Shown one piece after another: positions 1 through 7,102 of a stretch of 22,773 nucleotides of DNA. How positions within the stretch are numbered: the first letter of the stretch is position 1; each line of letters opens with the position of its first letter. This stretch comes from Marivivens sp. GTDB taxonomy: Bacteria; Pseudomonadota; Alphaproteobacteria; Rhodobacterales; Rhodobacteraceae. The notes below the pieces were generated by a model that made no database searches, had not been told where the DNA came from, and worked only from the letters and a program-made list of their open reading frames with translations. The DNA lies in the NCBI GenBank assembly GCA_024642185.1, contig JAHEBR010000012.1:1-22773 (forward strand), given 5' to 3'. The position numbers and the translations under genes were made by a program.

Positions 1-383
1 CTGTGGCGATGGACGGCGATGGCAGTGCCACCGTCTATGCCGGCGGTTGGAGCGATTATCAGGCGCAGAAGGGCGAGGCGGCCCCGGTGGTGCAGGCTGA
101 GAAGCCCAAAGCCACCGATAAGGCGCCCGAACAGGTGGCCGCGACCGCCAAGAAATCCGGGCTCACCTTCACCGAGAAACACCGGCTCGAGAGCCTGCCG
201 GGCGTGATCGACAAGCTCACCGCCGAGATCGCCAAGCTCGAAGAGCTTTTGGCCGATCCCAACCTCTTCTCCGCCCAACCAGCGAAATTCGCCAAGGCGT
301 CCGAGGCGCTGGCCGAGCGGCAGGATTCGGTGGCGCAGGCCGAGGAAGAGTGGCTGATGCTCATGGAAAAGGCCGAGTCCTGA
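1..383 (+). CDS. uup: ABC-F ATPase, Uup type, C-terminal fragment (5' end outside window)
   Basis: Only the last ~126 codons are present; the frame is open through the left edge, so the gene starts upstream. The fragment begins in the stretch after the second ATPase domain (VYAGGWSDYQAQ, the usual end of the Uup core). It continues through a charged Ala/Lys/Pro linker and ends in a coiled-coil domain of about 70 residues (FTEKHRLESLPGVIDKL to the stop), which is typical of Uup. ABC-F proteins are soluble ATPases that act on ribosomes; Uup is also linked to tolerance of branched DNA intermediates. No Walker motifs are visible because they lie outside the window. The gene converges on the iron-type binding protein, 38 bp away, with no clear terminator between them. 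Assignment to ABC-F is firm; the Uup subfamily is inferred from the C-terminal domain. Confidence 0.85.
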   Translation, partial: VAMDGDGSATVYAGGWSDYQAQKGEAAPVVQAEKPKATDKAPEQVAATAKKSGLTFTEKHRLESLPGVIDKLTAEIAKLEELLADPNLFSAQPAKFAKASEALAERQDSVAQAEEEWLMLMEKAES

Positions 384-421
384 CGGGCCCGGCCTCTCTA
401 TAATCGCAACTTGTCAGGGCC

Positions 422-1426
422 TTACCCGTCGAAGTTCACCTGCTCCATGATCTTGAGCGCGGTCGGGCGTTCGCTGGCCAGATTGGTCAGGTCGATCTCG
501 TCGGCGGTAAAGTTGCCCCAGCTGGCGACGAGATCAGAGATCTTCGCTCCATCCAGCACCGGGTATTCGTTGTTCAGCTCGGCATAGATCGCCTGCGCCT
601 CGGGCGAGACGAGGAATTCCATGAGCTTCAGCGCATCGTCCTTGTTGGGCGCGGCCTGCGTCATGGCGACGCCCGAGATGTTCACGTGGGTGCCGCCGTT
701 CTCGAAGGTCGGGAAGATGATGCGGACGGAATTGGCCCATTCGGTCTGTTCGGCGTCCTTCAGCATTTCGCCCATGTAATAGGTGTTGCCGAGGCTGATA
801 TCGCATTCGCCCGCCCAGATCGCCTTGACCTGCGCGCGGTCGTTGCCTTCGGGCTTGCGAGCAAGGTTGGCGCGGACGCCTTCGGCCCAGTCGCGGGTGG
901 CCTCTTCGCCGTGGTGGGCGACCATCGCTGCGGCGAGGGCGAGGTTATAGGGATGCAGGCCCGAGCGGGTGCAGATGCGGCCCCGCCATTTGGGGTCGGC
1001 GAGGTCTTCATAGGTCGCAAGCTCGCCATCGGCCACGCGATCCTTGCTGGCATAGACGATGCGGGCGCGGGTGGTCAGGCCAAACCAGAGATTGTCGGGG
1101 CTGCGCAGATGCGCCGGGATCGCGGCGGCAAGTGTGGCGTTCTCGACGGGCTGGAGCACCTCGGCCTCGACGATCTGCTGCAGGCTGGCCACATCAACGG
1201 TCATCACAAGATCGGCGGGCGAGCGGCGGCCTTCGGCCTTGAGGCGCTCGACGATGCCTTCGGAGACATAGGCAAGATTGACATCGATCCCTGTGGCTTC
1301 GGTGAAAGCGTCCATCACGGGCTGGATCAGCTCGGGCTGGCGGGTGGTGTAGATATTGACATCGGCCAGCGCCGGAAGGGCGGTCGAGGTGGCAAGAAGG
1401 GTGGCAAGAAGGGTGCGAGTGTTCAT
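422..1426 (-). CDS. Iron(III)-type ABC transporter substrate-binding protein (FbpA/FutA/AfuA-like)
   Basis: A 334-residue periplasmic binding protein. The start is the ATG at 1426, preceded by GGAG and directly followed by a signal peptide (residues 1-21, MNTRTLLATLLATSTALPALA, cleavage near ALA-DV). An upstream in-frame extension has no signal-peptide character and runs through the promoter, so I rejected it. The mature protein begins VNIYTTRQPELIQP, typical of the Fe(3+) branch of family-1 solute-binding proteins, and GNTYYMGE (Tyr216-Tyr217) corresponds to the paired iron-ligand tyrosines. It should bind ferric iron in the periplasm for an inner-membrane ABC permease. No permease or ATPase gene is adjacent: mazG is upstream and a convergent gene is downstream. 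The palindrome between its promoter boxes suggests iron-responsive control. The family is firm; ferric iron as ligand is likely but not proven. Confidence 0.9.
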   Translation of the reverse strand: MNTRTLLATLLATSTALPALADVNIYTTRQPELIQPVMDAFTEATGIDVNLAYVSEGIVERLKAEGRRSPADLVMTVDVASLQQIVEAEVLQPVENATLAAAIPAHLRSPDNLWFGLTTRARIVYASKDRVADGELATYEDLADPKWRGRICTRSGLHPYNLALAAAMVAHHGEEATRDWAEGVRANLARKPEGNDRAQVKAIWAGECDISLGNTYYMGEMLKDAEQTEWANSVRIIFPTFENGGTHVNISGVAMTQAAPNKDDALKLMEFLVSPEAQAIYAELNNEYPVLDGAKISDLVASWGNFTADEIDLTNLASERPTALKIMEQVNFDG

Positions 1427-1453
1427 CTCGGGCTCCGTGGTTTCGATGTCTCC

Positions 1454-1482
1454 GATAAACCCGACTAATTTAGTCAGGTCAA
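1454..1482 (-). promoter_or_regulatory. Sigma-70-type promoter of the iron-binding-protein gene
   Basis: Read on the minus strand, TTGACC (1482-1477) is followed by exactly 17 bp and then TTTATC (1459-1454). The -35 matches TTGACA at 5 of 6 positions and the -10 is weaker. The start codon lies 27 bp downstream of the -10. The 17-bp spacer is almost filled by the palindrome annotated separately, the usual place for a repressor operator. The promoter sits just beyond the mazG stop codon, so the gene probably has its own transcript rather than depending on mazG. Confidence 0.6.
1463..1475. promoter_or_regulatory. Perfect 13-bp palindrome in the promoter spacer (probable operator, iron-responsive?)
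   Basis: GACTAA-T-TTAGTC is a perfect inverted repeat, extended imperfectly to CCGACTAATTTAGTCAGG (1461-1478). A second TTTAGTCGG half-site with a degenerate left arm lies about 25 bp upstream (1494-1502), overlapping the mazG stop. The palindrome lies between the -35 and -10 boxes of an iron-uptake gene. Rhodobacterales are known to use a palindromic iron site (the 'Iron-Rhodo-box', attributed to an IscR/Rrf2-type regulator); I cannot recall its consensus precisely enough to claim identity. An iron-responsive repressor site is an inference from position and gene content. Confidence 0.55.
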
Positions 1483-1494
1483 TACCTGAACAGT

Positions 1495-2343
1495 TTAGTC
1501 GGAAATCTTTTTTGCCTTTTCTGCCGCCTTGGCCGCGTCCCAAAGCGCATCCATTTCCGCCAGATCGCTTTGCGCGGGCGTCTTGCCGAGGGCGGCGAGC
1601 GAATCCTCGATCGCAGCGAAGCGGCGGGTGAATTTGGCATTGGCGCGGCGCAGGGCGGCTTCGGGATCGACGCCGTAGTGACGGCCGAGGTTGGCTACGA
1701 CGAACAGAAGATCGCCGAATTCTTCCTCGACCTCGTCTTCGGTCAGGGAGGCACGCGCCTCGGTCAACTCGCCCGCCTCTTCAACCAGCTTGGCCAGAAC
1801 CTCGTCGGTCGAGGGCCAGTCAAACCCCACCCGCGCCGCCCGCTTCTGCAGCTTCACCGCCCGCATCAGCGCCGGCAGGCCAAGCGCCACGCCATCAAGG
1901 GTGCGGGCAGGGCCGGCCTCGCCCGCCGCGGCGCGTTCAGTGGCCTTGATACGCTCCCAATCCTGCGTCTGTTGCTCGGCCGATTTTTCGCGGCTTTCCT
2001 CGCCGAACACATGGGGATGCCGCGCCACCATCTTGTCGGAGACCGTCTGCACCACATCGGCAAAGCTGAAATGCCCCGCCTCTTGGGCCATCTGCGCGTG
2101 ATAGACCGACTGCAAAAGCAGGTCTCCCAACTCGCCCTTCAATTCGCCAAAGGCCCCACGCTCGATCGCATCGGCCACCTCATAGGCTTCTTCGATCGTA
2201 TAGGGGGCGATACTCGCGAAATCCTGCTCGATATCCCAAGGGCAGCCCGTTTGCGGATCGCGCAGGCGGCGCATGATCTCCAAGAGCCGCTCGATTCCGG
2301 CGCTTTGATCGTGGATGAGGGCGTCGGAGGCGTTTTGATCCAT
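1495..2343 (-). CDS. mazG: Nucleoside triphosphate pyrophosphohydrolase MazG
   Basis: 282 residues, close to the family's usual ~265. MazG hydrolyses (d)NTPs to NMP and pyrophosphate, sanitising nucleotide pools and, in E. coli, lowering ppGpp. Two tandem MazG domains are visible. The first holds RLRDPQTGCPWDIEQ (residues 27-40) and the metal-binding EEAYEVADAI (51-60) with ELKGELGDLLLQ. The second holds KLVEEAGELTEA and EEEFGDLLF. A Lys/Ala-rich tail closes the protein. The start ATG at 2343 is the first in a frame that begins with variable residues before the conserved GIERLLEIM; the ribosome-binding site is weak (AAAGAAAG). It is divergent from the M20 gene, with 63 bp between them. Its last codons overlap the upstream operator half-site of the following iron-binding-protein gene. 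Confidence 0.95.
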   Translation of the reverse strand: MDQNASDALIHDQSAGIERLLEIMRRLRDPQTGCPWDIEQDFASIAPYTIEEAYEVADAIERGAFGELKGELGDLLLQSVYHAQMAQEAGHFSFADVVQTVSDKMVARHPHVFGEESREKSAEQQTQDWERIKATERAAAGEAGPARTLDGVALGLPALMRAVKLQKRAARVGFDWPSTDEVLAKLVEEAGELTEARASLTEDEVEEEFGDLLFVVANLGRHYGVDPEAALRRANAKFTRRFAAIEDSLAALGKTPAQSDLAEMDALWDAAKAAEKAKKISD

Positions 2344-2359
2344 TGCGAAACGGCTTTCT

Positions 2360-2391
2360 TTGGGGTTCTCTGCGCAGGGTATTCACCCCAA
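2360..2391. promoter_or_regulatory. Inverted repeat between divergent mazG and the M20 hydrolase gene
   Basis: TTGGGGT (2360-2366) and ACCCCAA (2385-2391) form a perfect 7-bp inverted repeat with an 18-bp spacer. It occupies most of the 63-bp gap between the two divergent start codons. It could be an operator for either gene or a hairpin in the M20 leader. No convincing promoter boxes could be placed in so short a gap. Confidence 0.3.
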
Positions 2392-2406
2392 GCCGAGAGT
2401 CCAGCC

Positions 2407-3570
2407 ATGCCCGTCATCAACCGAATTTCCGCCTACGCCGACGACATGAAGACATGGCGCCAGCATATCCACCGCAACCCCGAATTGGGGATGCATTGCG
2501 AAAAGACGGCGGCGTATGTGGTCGAGCGGCTCAAGGAATTTGGCATCACCGAGATCCACACCGGCATCGCCACCTCGGGCGTCGTGGCGATCATCGAGGG
2601 GCAGGGCGATGGCCCCACGATCGGCCTGCGCGCCGATATGGACGCGCTGCCGCTGACCGAGATCACCGGGCTTGATTATGCGTCGGAAAACCCCGGCAAG
2701 ATGCACGCCTGCGGCCATGACGGGCATACGACCATGCTTTTGGGTGCGGCCCGCTATCTGGCCGAGACCCGCAATTTCAAGGGCCGTGTGGCGCTTATCT
2801 TTCAGCCCGCCGAAGAAACCGGCGGCGGGGCCGAGGTGATGGTTCAAGAGGGGATGCTGGATCGGTTCGCCATCAACGAAGTCTATGCGCTTCACAACGC
2901 TCCCGGCACGCCCAAGGGCCATTTCTATACGATGCCGGGGCCGATTATGGCCGCTGTCGACACCTTCACCATCAACATCCAAGGCAAGGGCGGCCACGGG
3001 GCCTATCCGCACGAAACGGTCGATCCCTTGGCGGCGGGCGTGAACATGGTGCAGGCGATCCAGACCATCGTCAGCCGCAACCACAACCCGCTTGACGAGC
3101 TTGTCGTTTCGGTGACGCAGTTTCACGCAGGCACGGTCGACAACATCATCCCCGATACCGCCTATATCAACGGCACGATCCGCACCTTTGACAAGAAGGT
3201 TCAGGCGATGGTGCAAAAGCGCCTCAAGGAGATCGTCGATGGCCATTGCCTGAGCTTTGGCGTTCAGGCCAAGCTCGATTATGTCGTGGGCTATCCGGCG
3301 ACGATCAACGATCCCGACAAGACCGCCTTTGCCGCCAATGTCGCCCGCGCGATTTCCGGCGAGGATGCGGTGGCCGACGAGGGACATTCGGAAATGGGGG
3401 CAGAGGATTTCTCGTATTTTCTTGAAAAGCGCCCCGGCTCCTACCTCTTCATCGGCAACGGCGATACGGCGGGGTTGCACCATCCGGCCTATAACTTCGA
3501 CGATGAAATCGCGGCGGTCGGCGCCTCGTTCTTCGCCAAACTGGTCGAAACCGCGCAGCCGCTGCGCTAG
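2407..3570 (+). CDS. M20-family metallo-amidohydrolase (HipO/IAA-amino-acid hydrolase-like)
   Basis: 387 residues, the normal length of the M20D group (hippurate hydrolase, N-acyl-amino-acid amidohydrolases). The start ATG at 2407 directly precedes the conserved N-terminus (MKTWRQHIHRNPELG). The frame stays open far upstream, but that part is antisense to mazG and was rejected. Visible motifs are LRADMDALP (74-82), the metal-binding HACGHDGH (100-107, with Cys102 and His104 as ligands) and QPAEETGGG (catalytic Glu136-Glu137). The lid/dimerisation domain opens with GKGGHGAYPHETVDP, and GLHHPAYNFDD lies near the C-terminus. It should remove an acyl group from an N-acylated amino acid or related amide in the cytoplasm; the substrate cannot be read from sequence. 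It sits just upstream of two ureohydrolases, so a role in nitrogen-compound breakdown is plausible. Confidence 0.92.
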   Translation: MPVINRISAYADDMKTWRQHIHRNPELGMHCEKTAAYVVERLKEFGITEIHTGIATSGVVAIIEGQGDGPTIGLRADMDALPLTEITGLDYASENPGKMHACGHDGHTTMLLGAARYLAETRNFKGRVALIFQPAEETGGGAEVMVQEGMLDRFAINEVYALHNAPGTPKGHFYTMPGPIMAAVDTFTINIQGKGGHGAYPHETVDPLAAGVNMVQAIQTIVSRNHNPLDELVVSVTQFHAGTVDNIIPDTAYINGTIRTFDKKVQAMVQKRLKEIVDGHCLSFGVQAKLDYVVGYPATINDPDKTAFAANVARAISGEDAVADEGHSEMGAEDFSYFLEKRPGSYLFIGNGDTAGLHHPAYNFDDEIAAVGASFFAKLVETAQPLR

Positions 3571-3573
3571 GCA

Positions 3574-3667
3574 TTTGATCAAAAATTCTTGACTCCCCGC
3601 CCGCCCGCGTCAGACTGGGCGGGCCGGATGACGCGCGTCTCCGCCGACGAAACGACGCGCCTCTTTT
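3574..3667 (+). promoter_or_regulatory. Structured leader upstream of the ureohydrolase genes: palindrome, -35-like box, two hairpins
   Basis: The 113-bp gap holds several elements in order. A perfect palindrome TTTGATCAAA lies at 3574-3583 and a -35-like TTGACT at 3589-3594, without a good -10. Hairpin 1 pairs GCCCGCCC (3599-3606) with GGGCGGGC (3617-3624) across a 10-nt loop. Hairpin 2 pairs GCGCGTC (3633-3639) with GACGCGC (3654-3660) across a 14-nt loop and is followed by CTCTTTT. The speB ribosome-binding site GGAG (3672-3675) comes next. Hairpin 2 plus its short T-run could be a weak terminator for the M20 gene or an attenuator for the ureohydrolases. I could not match it to a known guanidine riboswitch. 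Confidence 0.4.
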
Positions 3668-3683
3668 GACCGGAGTTCCAATC

Positions 3684-4652
3684 ATGGCTCTTGAAGACGC
3701 GAAAAAGCAGGTCGATCTTGCCTTCACCCGCGAAGCCCGCCGTGGCCTCGCCTATGAAAATGCGTTTGGCGGCGCCACCTCGTTCCTGCGCCGCACCTAC
3801 ACCAAAGACCTGACGGGCGTAGACCTCGCCATCACCGGCGTCCCCTTCGATCAGGCGGTGACGCACCGCACAGGCACCCGCTTTGGCCCCCGCGCGATCC
3901 GTGAGGCGAGCACGCTTCAGCCCTATGACCCGCCCTATGGCTGGGACGGCTTTGATCCCTTGGGCGATTTCTCGGTGATCGACTATGGCGATGTGGCGTT
4001 CGATTATGCCTATACGCCGAGCTTCCCGGGTCTCGTGACGGATCACATCCGCACGATCCTTGCGGCCAATGTCGGCACCGTCACCCTCGGCGGCGATCAT
4101 TTCATCACGCTGCCGATCCTCAAGGCCTATGCCGAGAAATACGGGCCGATGTCTGTCATCCACTTCGACGCCCATTCCGACCTCTGGGAAGATGACGACA
4201 TGAGCCGCATCGACCACGGGACCTTCATGTATAAGGCCGTCAAGCTTGGCATCGTCGATCCGGCGCGGTCGATCCAGATCGGCATCCGGACCCATTGCGA
4301 CGACTATCTCGGCATGGACTATATCGACGCCCGCACAGTGCACGAGAAAGGCACTGCTTGGGCGGTCGAACAGGCCAAGGCCAAGGTGGGCGATCACCCC
4401 ACCTACATCACCTTCGATATCGACGCGCTCGATCCGGCCTTCGCGCCGGGGACAGGCACGCCGGTTTGGGGCGGCCTCACCAGTTGGCAGGCGGCGGCGA
4501 TGCTGCGCGATCTTGCTGGCATCAACCTTGTGGGTGGGGATATCGTCGAAGTGTCGCCGCCCTATGATACGACAGGGGCGACCGCGATTGCCGGCGCCCA
4601 TGTGGCGACGGAGCTGATGACGCTCTATTGTTGGAACCGGAAGGGAAAATGA
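3684..4652 (+). CDS. speB: Ureohydrolase, agmatinase-like (SpeB)
   Basis: 322 residues of the arginase/agmatinase family, which splits guanidino compounds to urea plus an amine using two Mn(2+) ions. All metal ligands are visible: His139 in GGDHF; Asp162, His164 and Asp166 in HFDAHSD; and Asp245 and Asp247 in TFDIDALDP. The glycine-rich GTRFGPRAIRE (64-74) and GGDIVEVSPPYD near the C-terminus are also typical. The block IDHGTFMYKAVKLGIVDP resembles E. coli SpeB, which favours agmatine (to putrescine and urea). I chose the ATG at 3684 because GGAG lies 8 nt upstream; a TTG at 3666 is less likely. The stop overlaps the next start by 4 nt (ATGA), so the two ureohydrolases are translationally coupled. 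The exact substrate within the family remains uncertain. Confidence 0.88.
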   Translation: MALEDAKKQVDLAFTREARRGLAYENAFGGATSFLRRTYTKDLTGVDLAITGVPFDQAVTHRTGTRFGPRAIREASTLQPYDPPYGWDGFDPLGDFSVIDYGDVAFDYAYTPSFPGLVTDHIRTILAANVGTVTLGGDHFITLPILKAYAEKYGPMSVIHFDAHSDLWEDDDMSRIDHGTFMYKAVKLGIVDPARSIQIGIRTHCDDYLGMDYIDARTVHEKGTAWAVEQAKAKVGDHPTYITFDIDALDPAFAPGTGTPVWGGLTSWQAAAMLRDLAGINLVGGDIVEVSPPYDTTGATAIAGAHVATELMTLYCWNRKGK

Positions 4653-5593
4653 TGCCGAACCAGCCGCTTGGGGGAAACGAAATGCCGCGCTTTGGCGGGC
4701 CGAATACCTTCATGCGGCTGCCCGCAGCCAAGGATGCCGAGGGGCTCGATGTGGCTTTCGTGGGCGTGCCGATGGATATCGGCGCCTCCTGGCGGTCGGG
4801 CACGCGCTTTGGCCCCAAGGCGATCCGCGCCGAAAGTGCGATGCTGCGGCCCTATAACATGGGGACGGGGGCCGCGCCCTTTGATGGGCTCCAGTGTGCC
4901 GATATCGGGGATGTGGCGATCAATACCTTTGATCTGAAGGACAGTGTTCTTAGGATTACAAAGGCTTATGACGCGATCCTCACCTCCGGCGCCCTGCCGA
5001 TGACGATGGGCGGCGATCATACGCTGACCCTGCCGATCCTGCGGGCGATCGCGAAGAAGCATGGGCCCGTGGCGCTCGTCCATGTCGACGCCCATGCCGA
5101 CATCAACGAACATATGTTTGGCGAGGCCATCGCCCACGGCACGCCATTCCGCCGCGCCTATGAAGAAGGTCTGATAAACCCCCAGAAAGTCTGGCAAATT
5201 GGCCTTCGTGGCACGGGATATACCGCCGAAGATTTCAACGAGGCGCGGGGTTGGGGCTTTAACGTCGTGCAGGCCGAAGAGATCTGGCAAAAGCCGCTCG
5301 GGCCGCTGGCCGAGCAAGTGAAGGCCCAGATCGGTGAGACGCCGGTCTATATCACCTACGATATCGACAGCCTCGATCCCGCCTACGCCCCCGGCACCGG
5401 CACGCCCGAGATCTGCGGGCTGACCACGCCGCAGGCGGTCCAGCTGATCCGCGGCCTGCGCGGCCTCAATATCGTCGGCTGCGATCTCGTCGAGGTCTCG
5501 CCGCCCTATGACACTTCGGGCAATACCGCGCTGACGGCGGCCAATCTTCTTTACGAGATGCTCTGCATCTTGCCGGGGGTTCCGGTGCGCTGA
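4649..5593 (+). CDS. Ureohydrolase, guanidinobutyrase/guanidinopropionase-like (GbuA type)
   Basis: 314 residues, a diverged paralogue of the preceding gene. The N-terminus NQPLGGNEMPRFGG and the block AHADINEHMFGEAIAHGTPF closely resemble Pseudomonas guanidinobutyrase GbuA and its guanidinopropionase relatives rather than SpeB. Metal ligands are intact: His124; Asp147, His149 and Asp151 in HVDAHAD; Asp238 and Asp240 in YDIDSLDP. The likely reaction is 4-guanidinobutyrate to 4-aminobutyrate and urea, part of an arginine-catabolic route; automatic annotation would probably say agmatinase. GGAAGGG lies just before ATGATG; I chose the first ATG (4649), which overlaps the upstream stop. An ATG at 4682 would remove the conserved N-terminal block, so I rejected it. 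The stop overlaps the DUF1499 start by 1 nt. Confidence 0.87.
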   Translation: MMPNQPLGGNEMPRFGGPNTFMRLPAAKDAEGLDVAFVGVPMDIGASWRSGTRFGPKAIRAESAMLRPYNMGTGAAPFDGLQCADIGDVAINTFDLKDSVLRITKAYDAILTSGALPMTMGGDHTLTLPILRAIAKKHGPVALVHVDAHADINEHMFGEAIAHGTPFRRAYEEGLINPQKVWQIGLRGTGYTAEDFNEARGWGFNVVQAEEIWQKPLGPLAEQVKAQIGETPVYITYDIDSLDPAYAPGTGTPEICGLTTPQAVQLIRGLRGLNIVGCDLVEVSPPYDTSGNTALTAANLLYEMLCILPGVPVR

Positions 5594-6015
5594 TGGTCAA
5601 GTGGGCGCTCATAGGGCTGGTTGCGCTTATCGTTGCCTTCGCCCTCTATGTGCGCCTCGCGCCCTCCGATCCGGCCCGCTGGCACAAGCCGCCGCCCGAT
5701 CTGCCTCTTGGCGATAGCGCAGGTCAGAATTCTTTCGTCGCCGTGCGGGCAGGCGCTCCGACGATTCTCGAACGGTTGATTCAGATCGCCGAGACCACCC
5801 CACGCACCAAGCGCTTCGCAGGCTCTGCCGAGGATGGCATGGTCACTTTCATCACCCGCACCCGCCTCTGGGGTTTCCCCGATTACACGACGATCCGCCT
5901 CATGGACGAGACCCTGACCGTCTACGCCCGCGCCCGCTTTGGGCAGGGCGATATGGGGGTCAACCGCGCCCGTGTTTTGGCCTGGCTCGCCGCGGCGGGT
6001 ATTCCAACCCCTTGA
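5593..6015 (+). CDS. DUF1499 domain protein, membrane-anchored
   Basis: 140 residues. It opens with a single hydrophobic helix (about residues 4-20, ALIGLVALIVAFALYV) that is either a membrane anchor or an uncleaved signal. A soluble DUF1499-type domain follows, including RTKRFAGSAEDGMVTFITRT, GFPDYTTIRL and GVNRARVLAWLAAAGI. The function of the family is unknown. The start overlaps the upstream ureohydrolase stop as TGATG, implying translational coupling, and prfA begins 31 nt downstream. I would not infer a functional link to guanidine breakdown from this; the spacing only shows shared transcription. Confidence 0.8.
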   Translation: MVKWALIGLVALIVAFALYVRLAPSDPARWHKPPPDLPLGDSAGQNSFVAVRAGAPTILERLIQIAETTPRTKRFAGSAEDGMVTFITRTRLWGFPDYTTIRLMDETLTVYARARFGQGDMGVNRARVLAWLAAAGIPTP

Positions 6016-6046
6016 CGCCCAAGCGGCGATAGGGGAAGGCAGGCGC

Positions 6047-7102
6047 ATGGTAGCCGCAGACAAACTCGACCAGATCCTCGCCCGTTTCGAATTTCTCGAA
6101 GCGAAGCTTGCCACCGGCCTTTCCGGCGCCGAGATCGCGACCCTTTCGCGCGAATATTCCGAGCTGCGCCCCGTGGTCGAAACGATCCACAGCTATCGCC
6201 GGATTGTCTCGGACATTGCCGATACCGAGGCGATGCTGAAAGACCCCGAAATGCGTGCGCTGGCCGAAGATGAGCTGCCCGATCTGCGCGAGGCTCTGGA
6301 GGGGGCCGAGCATGACGTGCGCTTGGCGCTTCTGCCGAAAGACGCCGCCGACGCCCGTGCCGCCATCATCGAGATCCGCCCCGGCACCGGCGGCGAGGAA
6401 GCGGCGCTTTTCGCGGGCGATCTTTTGCGGATGTATCAGCGCTATTGTGAAACCCGCGGCTGGAAGTTCGAGATCATCGAAGAACAGCAGACCGAGCTTG
6501 GCGGCATCAAAGAGCTGATTGCGCGGGTCGCGGGCGAGGGGGTCTTTGCCCGGCTCAAGTTCGAATCCGGCGTCCACCGCGTCCAGCGCGTGCCCGAGAC
6601 GGAAAGCGGCGGGCGCATCCATACCTCGGCGGCAACGGTGGCGGTTCTGCCCGAGGCCGAGGATGTGGACGTCAAGATCGAAGCAAATGATATCCGTATC
6701 GACACGATGCGCTCGTCGGGCGCAGGCGGCCAGCATGTCAACACCACCGATTCCGCCGTGCGGATCACCCACCTGCCCACGGGCATCATCGTGACAAGCT
6801 CGGAGAAATCCCAGCACCGCAACCGCGAGATTGCGATGCAGGTTCTCAAGACGCGCCTCTTCGACCTCGAGCGCCAGCGCCTGCACGGCGAACGCTCGGC
6901 CGACCGCAAGGCGCAGGTCGGCACCGGCGACCGATCCGAGCGCATCCGCACCTACAATTTCCCGCAAGGCCGGATGACCGACCACCGGATCAACCTCACG
7001 CTCTACAAGCTCGACCAGATCATGCAGGGCGATATCGACGAGATCATCGACGCGCTGATTGCCGACCATCAGGCGGCGCTCTTGGCCGAGATGGAGGGAT
7101 GA
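6047..7102 (+). CDS. prfA: Peptide chain release factor 1 (RF1)
   Basis: 351 residues, the standard RF1 length. RF1 reads UAA and UAG stop codons and triggers peptide release on the ribosome. The stop-codon-reading PxT tripeptide is Pro-Glu-Thr at 183-185 in RVPETESGGRIHTS, which separates RF1 from RF2 (SPF). The catalytic GGQ is at 227-229 in RSSGAGGQHVNTTDSAV. I chose the ATG at 6047 because it has AGGGGAAGG upstream and begins the usual RF1 N-terminus; the longer frame starting at 5939 lies inside the DUF1499 gene. It overlaps prmC by 4 nt (ATGA), so the factor and the enzyme that methylates it are translationally coupled. Confidence 0.97.
   Translation: MVAADKLDQILARFEFLEAKLATGLSGAEIATLSREYSELRPVVETIHSYRRIVSDIADTEAMLKDPEMRALAEDELPDLREALEGAEHDVRLALLPKDAADARAAIIEIRPGTGGEEAALFAGDLLRMYQRYCETRGWKFEIIEEQQTELGGIKELIARVAGEGVFARLKFESGVHRVQRVPETESGGRIHTSAATVAVLPEAEDVDVKIEANDIRIDTMRSSGAGGQHVNTTDSAVRITHLPTGIIVTSSEKSQHRNREIAMQVLKTRLFDLERQRLHGERSADRKAQVGTGDRSERIRTYNFPQGRMTDHRINLTLYKLDQIMQGDIDEIIDALIADHQAALLAEMEG

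Noticed and set aside
384..421. Bidirectional terminator between uup and the iron-binding-protein gene
   Set aside because: Only short GC-rich complementary pieces (GGGCC/GGCCC) without a compact hairpin or T-run.
1570..2406. Long in-frame extension upstream of the M20 hydrolase start
   Set aside because: It runs antisense through mazG and has no amidohydrolase character; the family N-terminus starts just after the ATG at 2407.
2383..3582. Open frame of about 400 codons on the minus strand opposite the M20 gene
   Set aside because: High-GC shadow of a gene with clear catalytic motifs on the plus strand. The same applies to long antisense frames at 686-1468, 3579-4601, 5960-7069, 9622-10566 and 18255-19232.
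3599..3660. Guanidine riboswitch before the ureohydrolases
   Set aside because: Only one loop contains an ACGA; the paired ACGR loops of mini-ykkC and the conserved cores of the other guanidine classes are not visible. Kept only as an unexplained structured leader.
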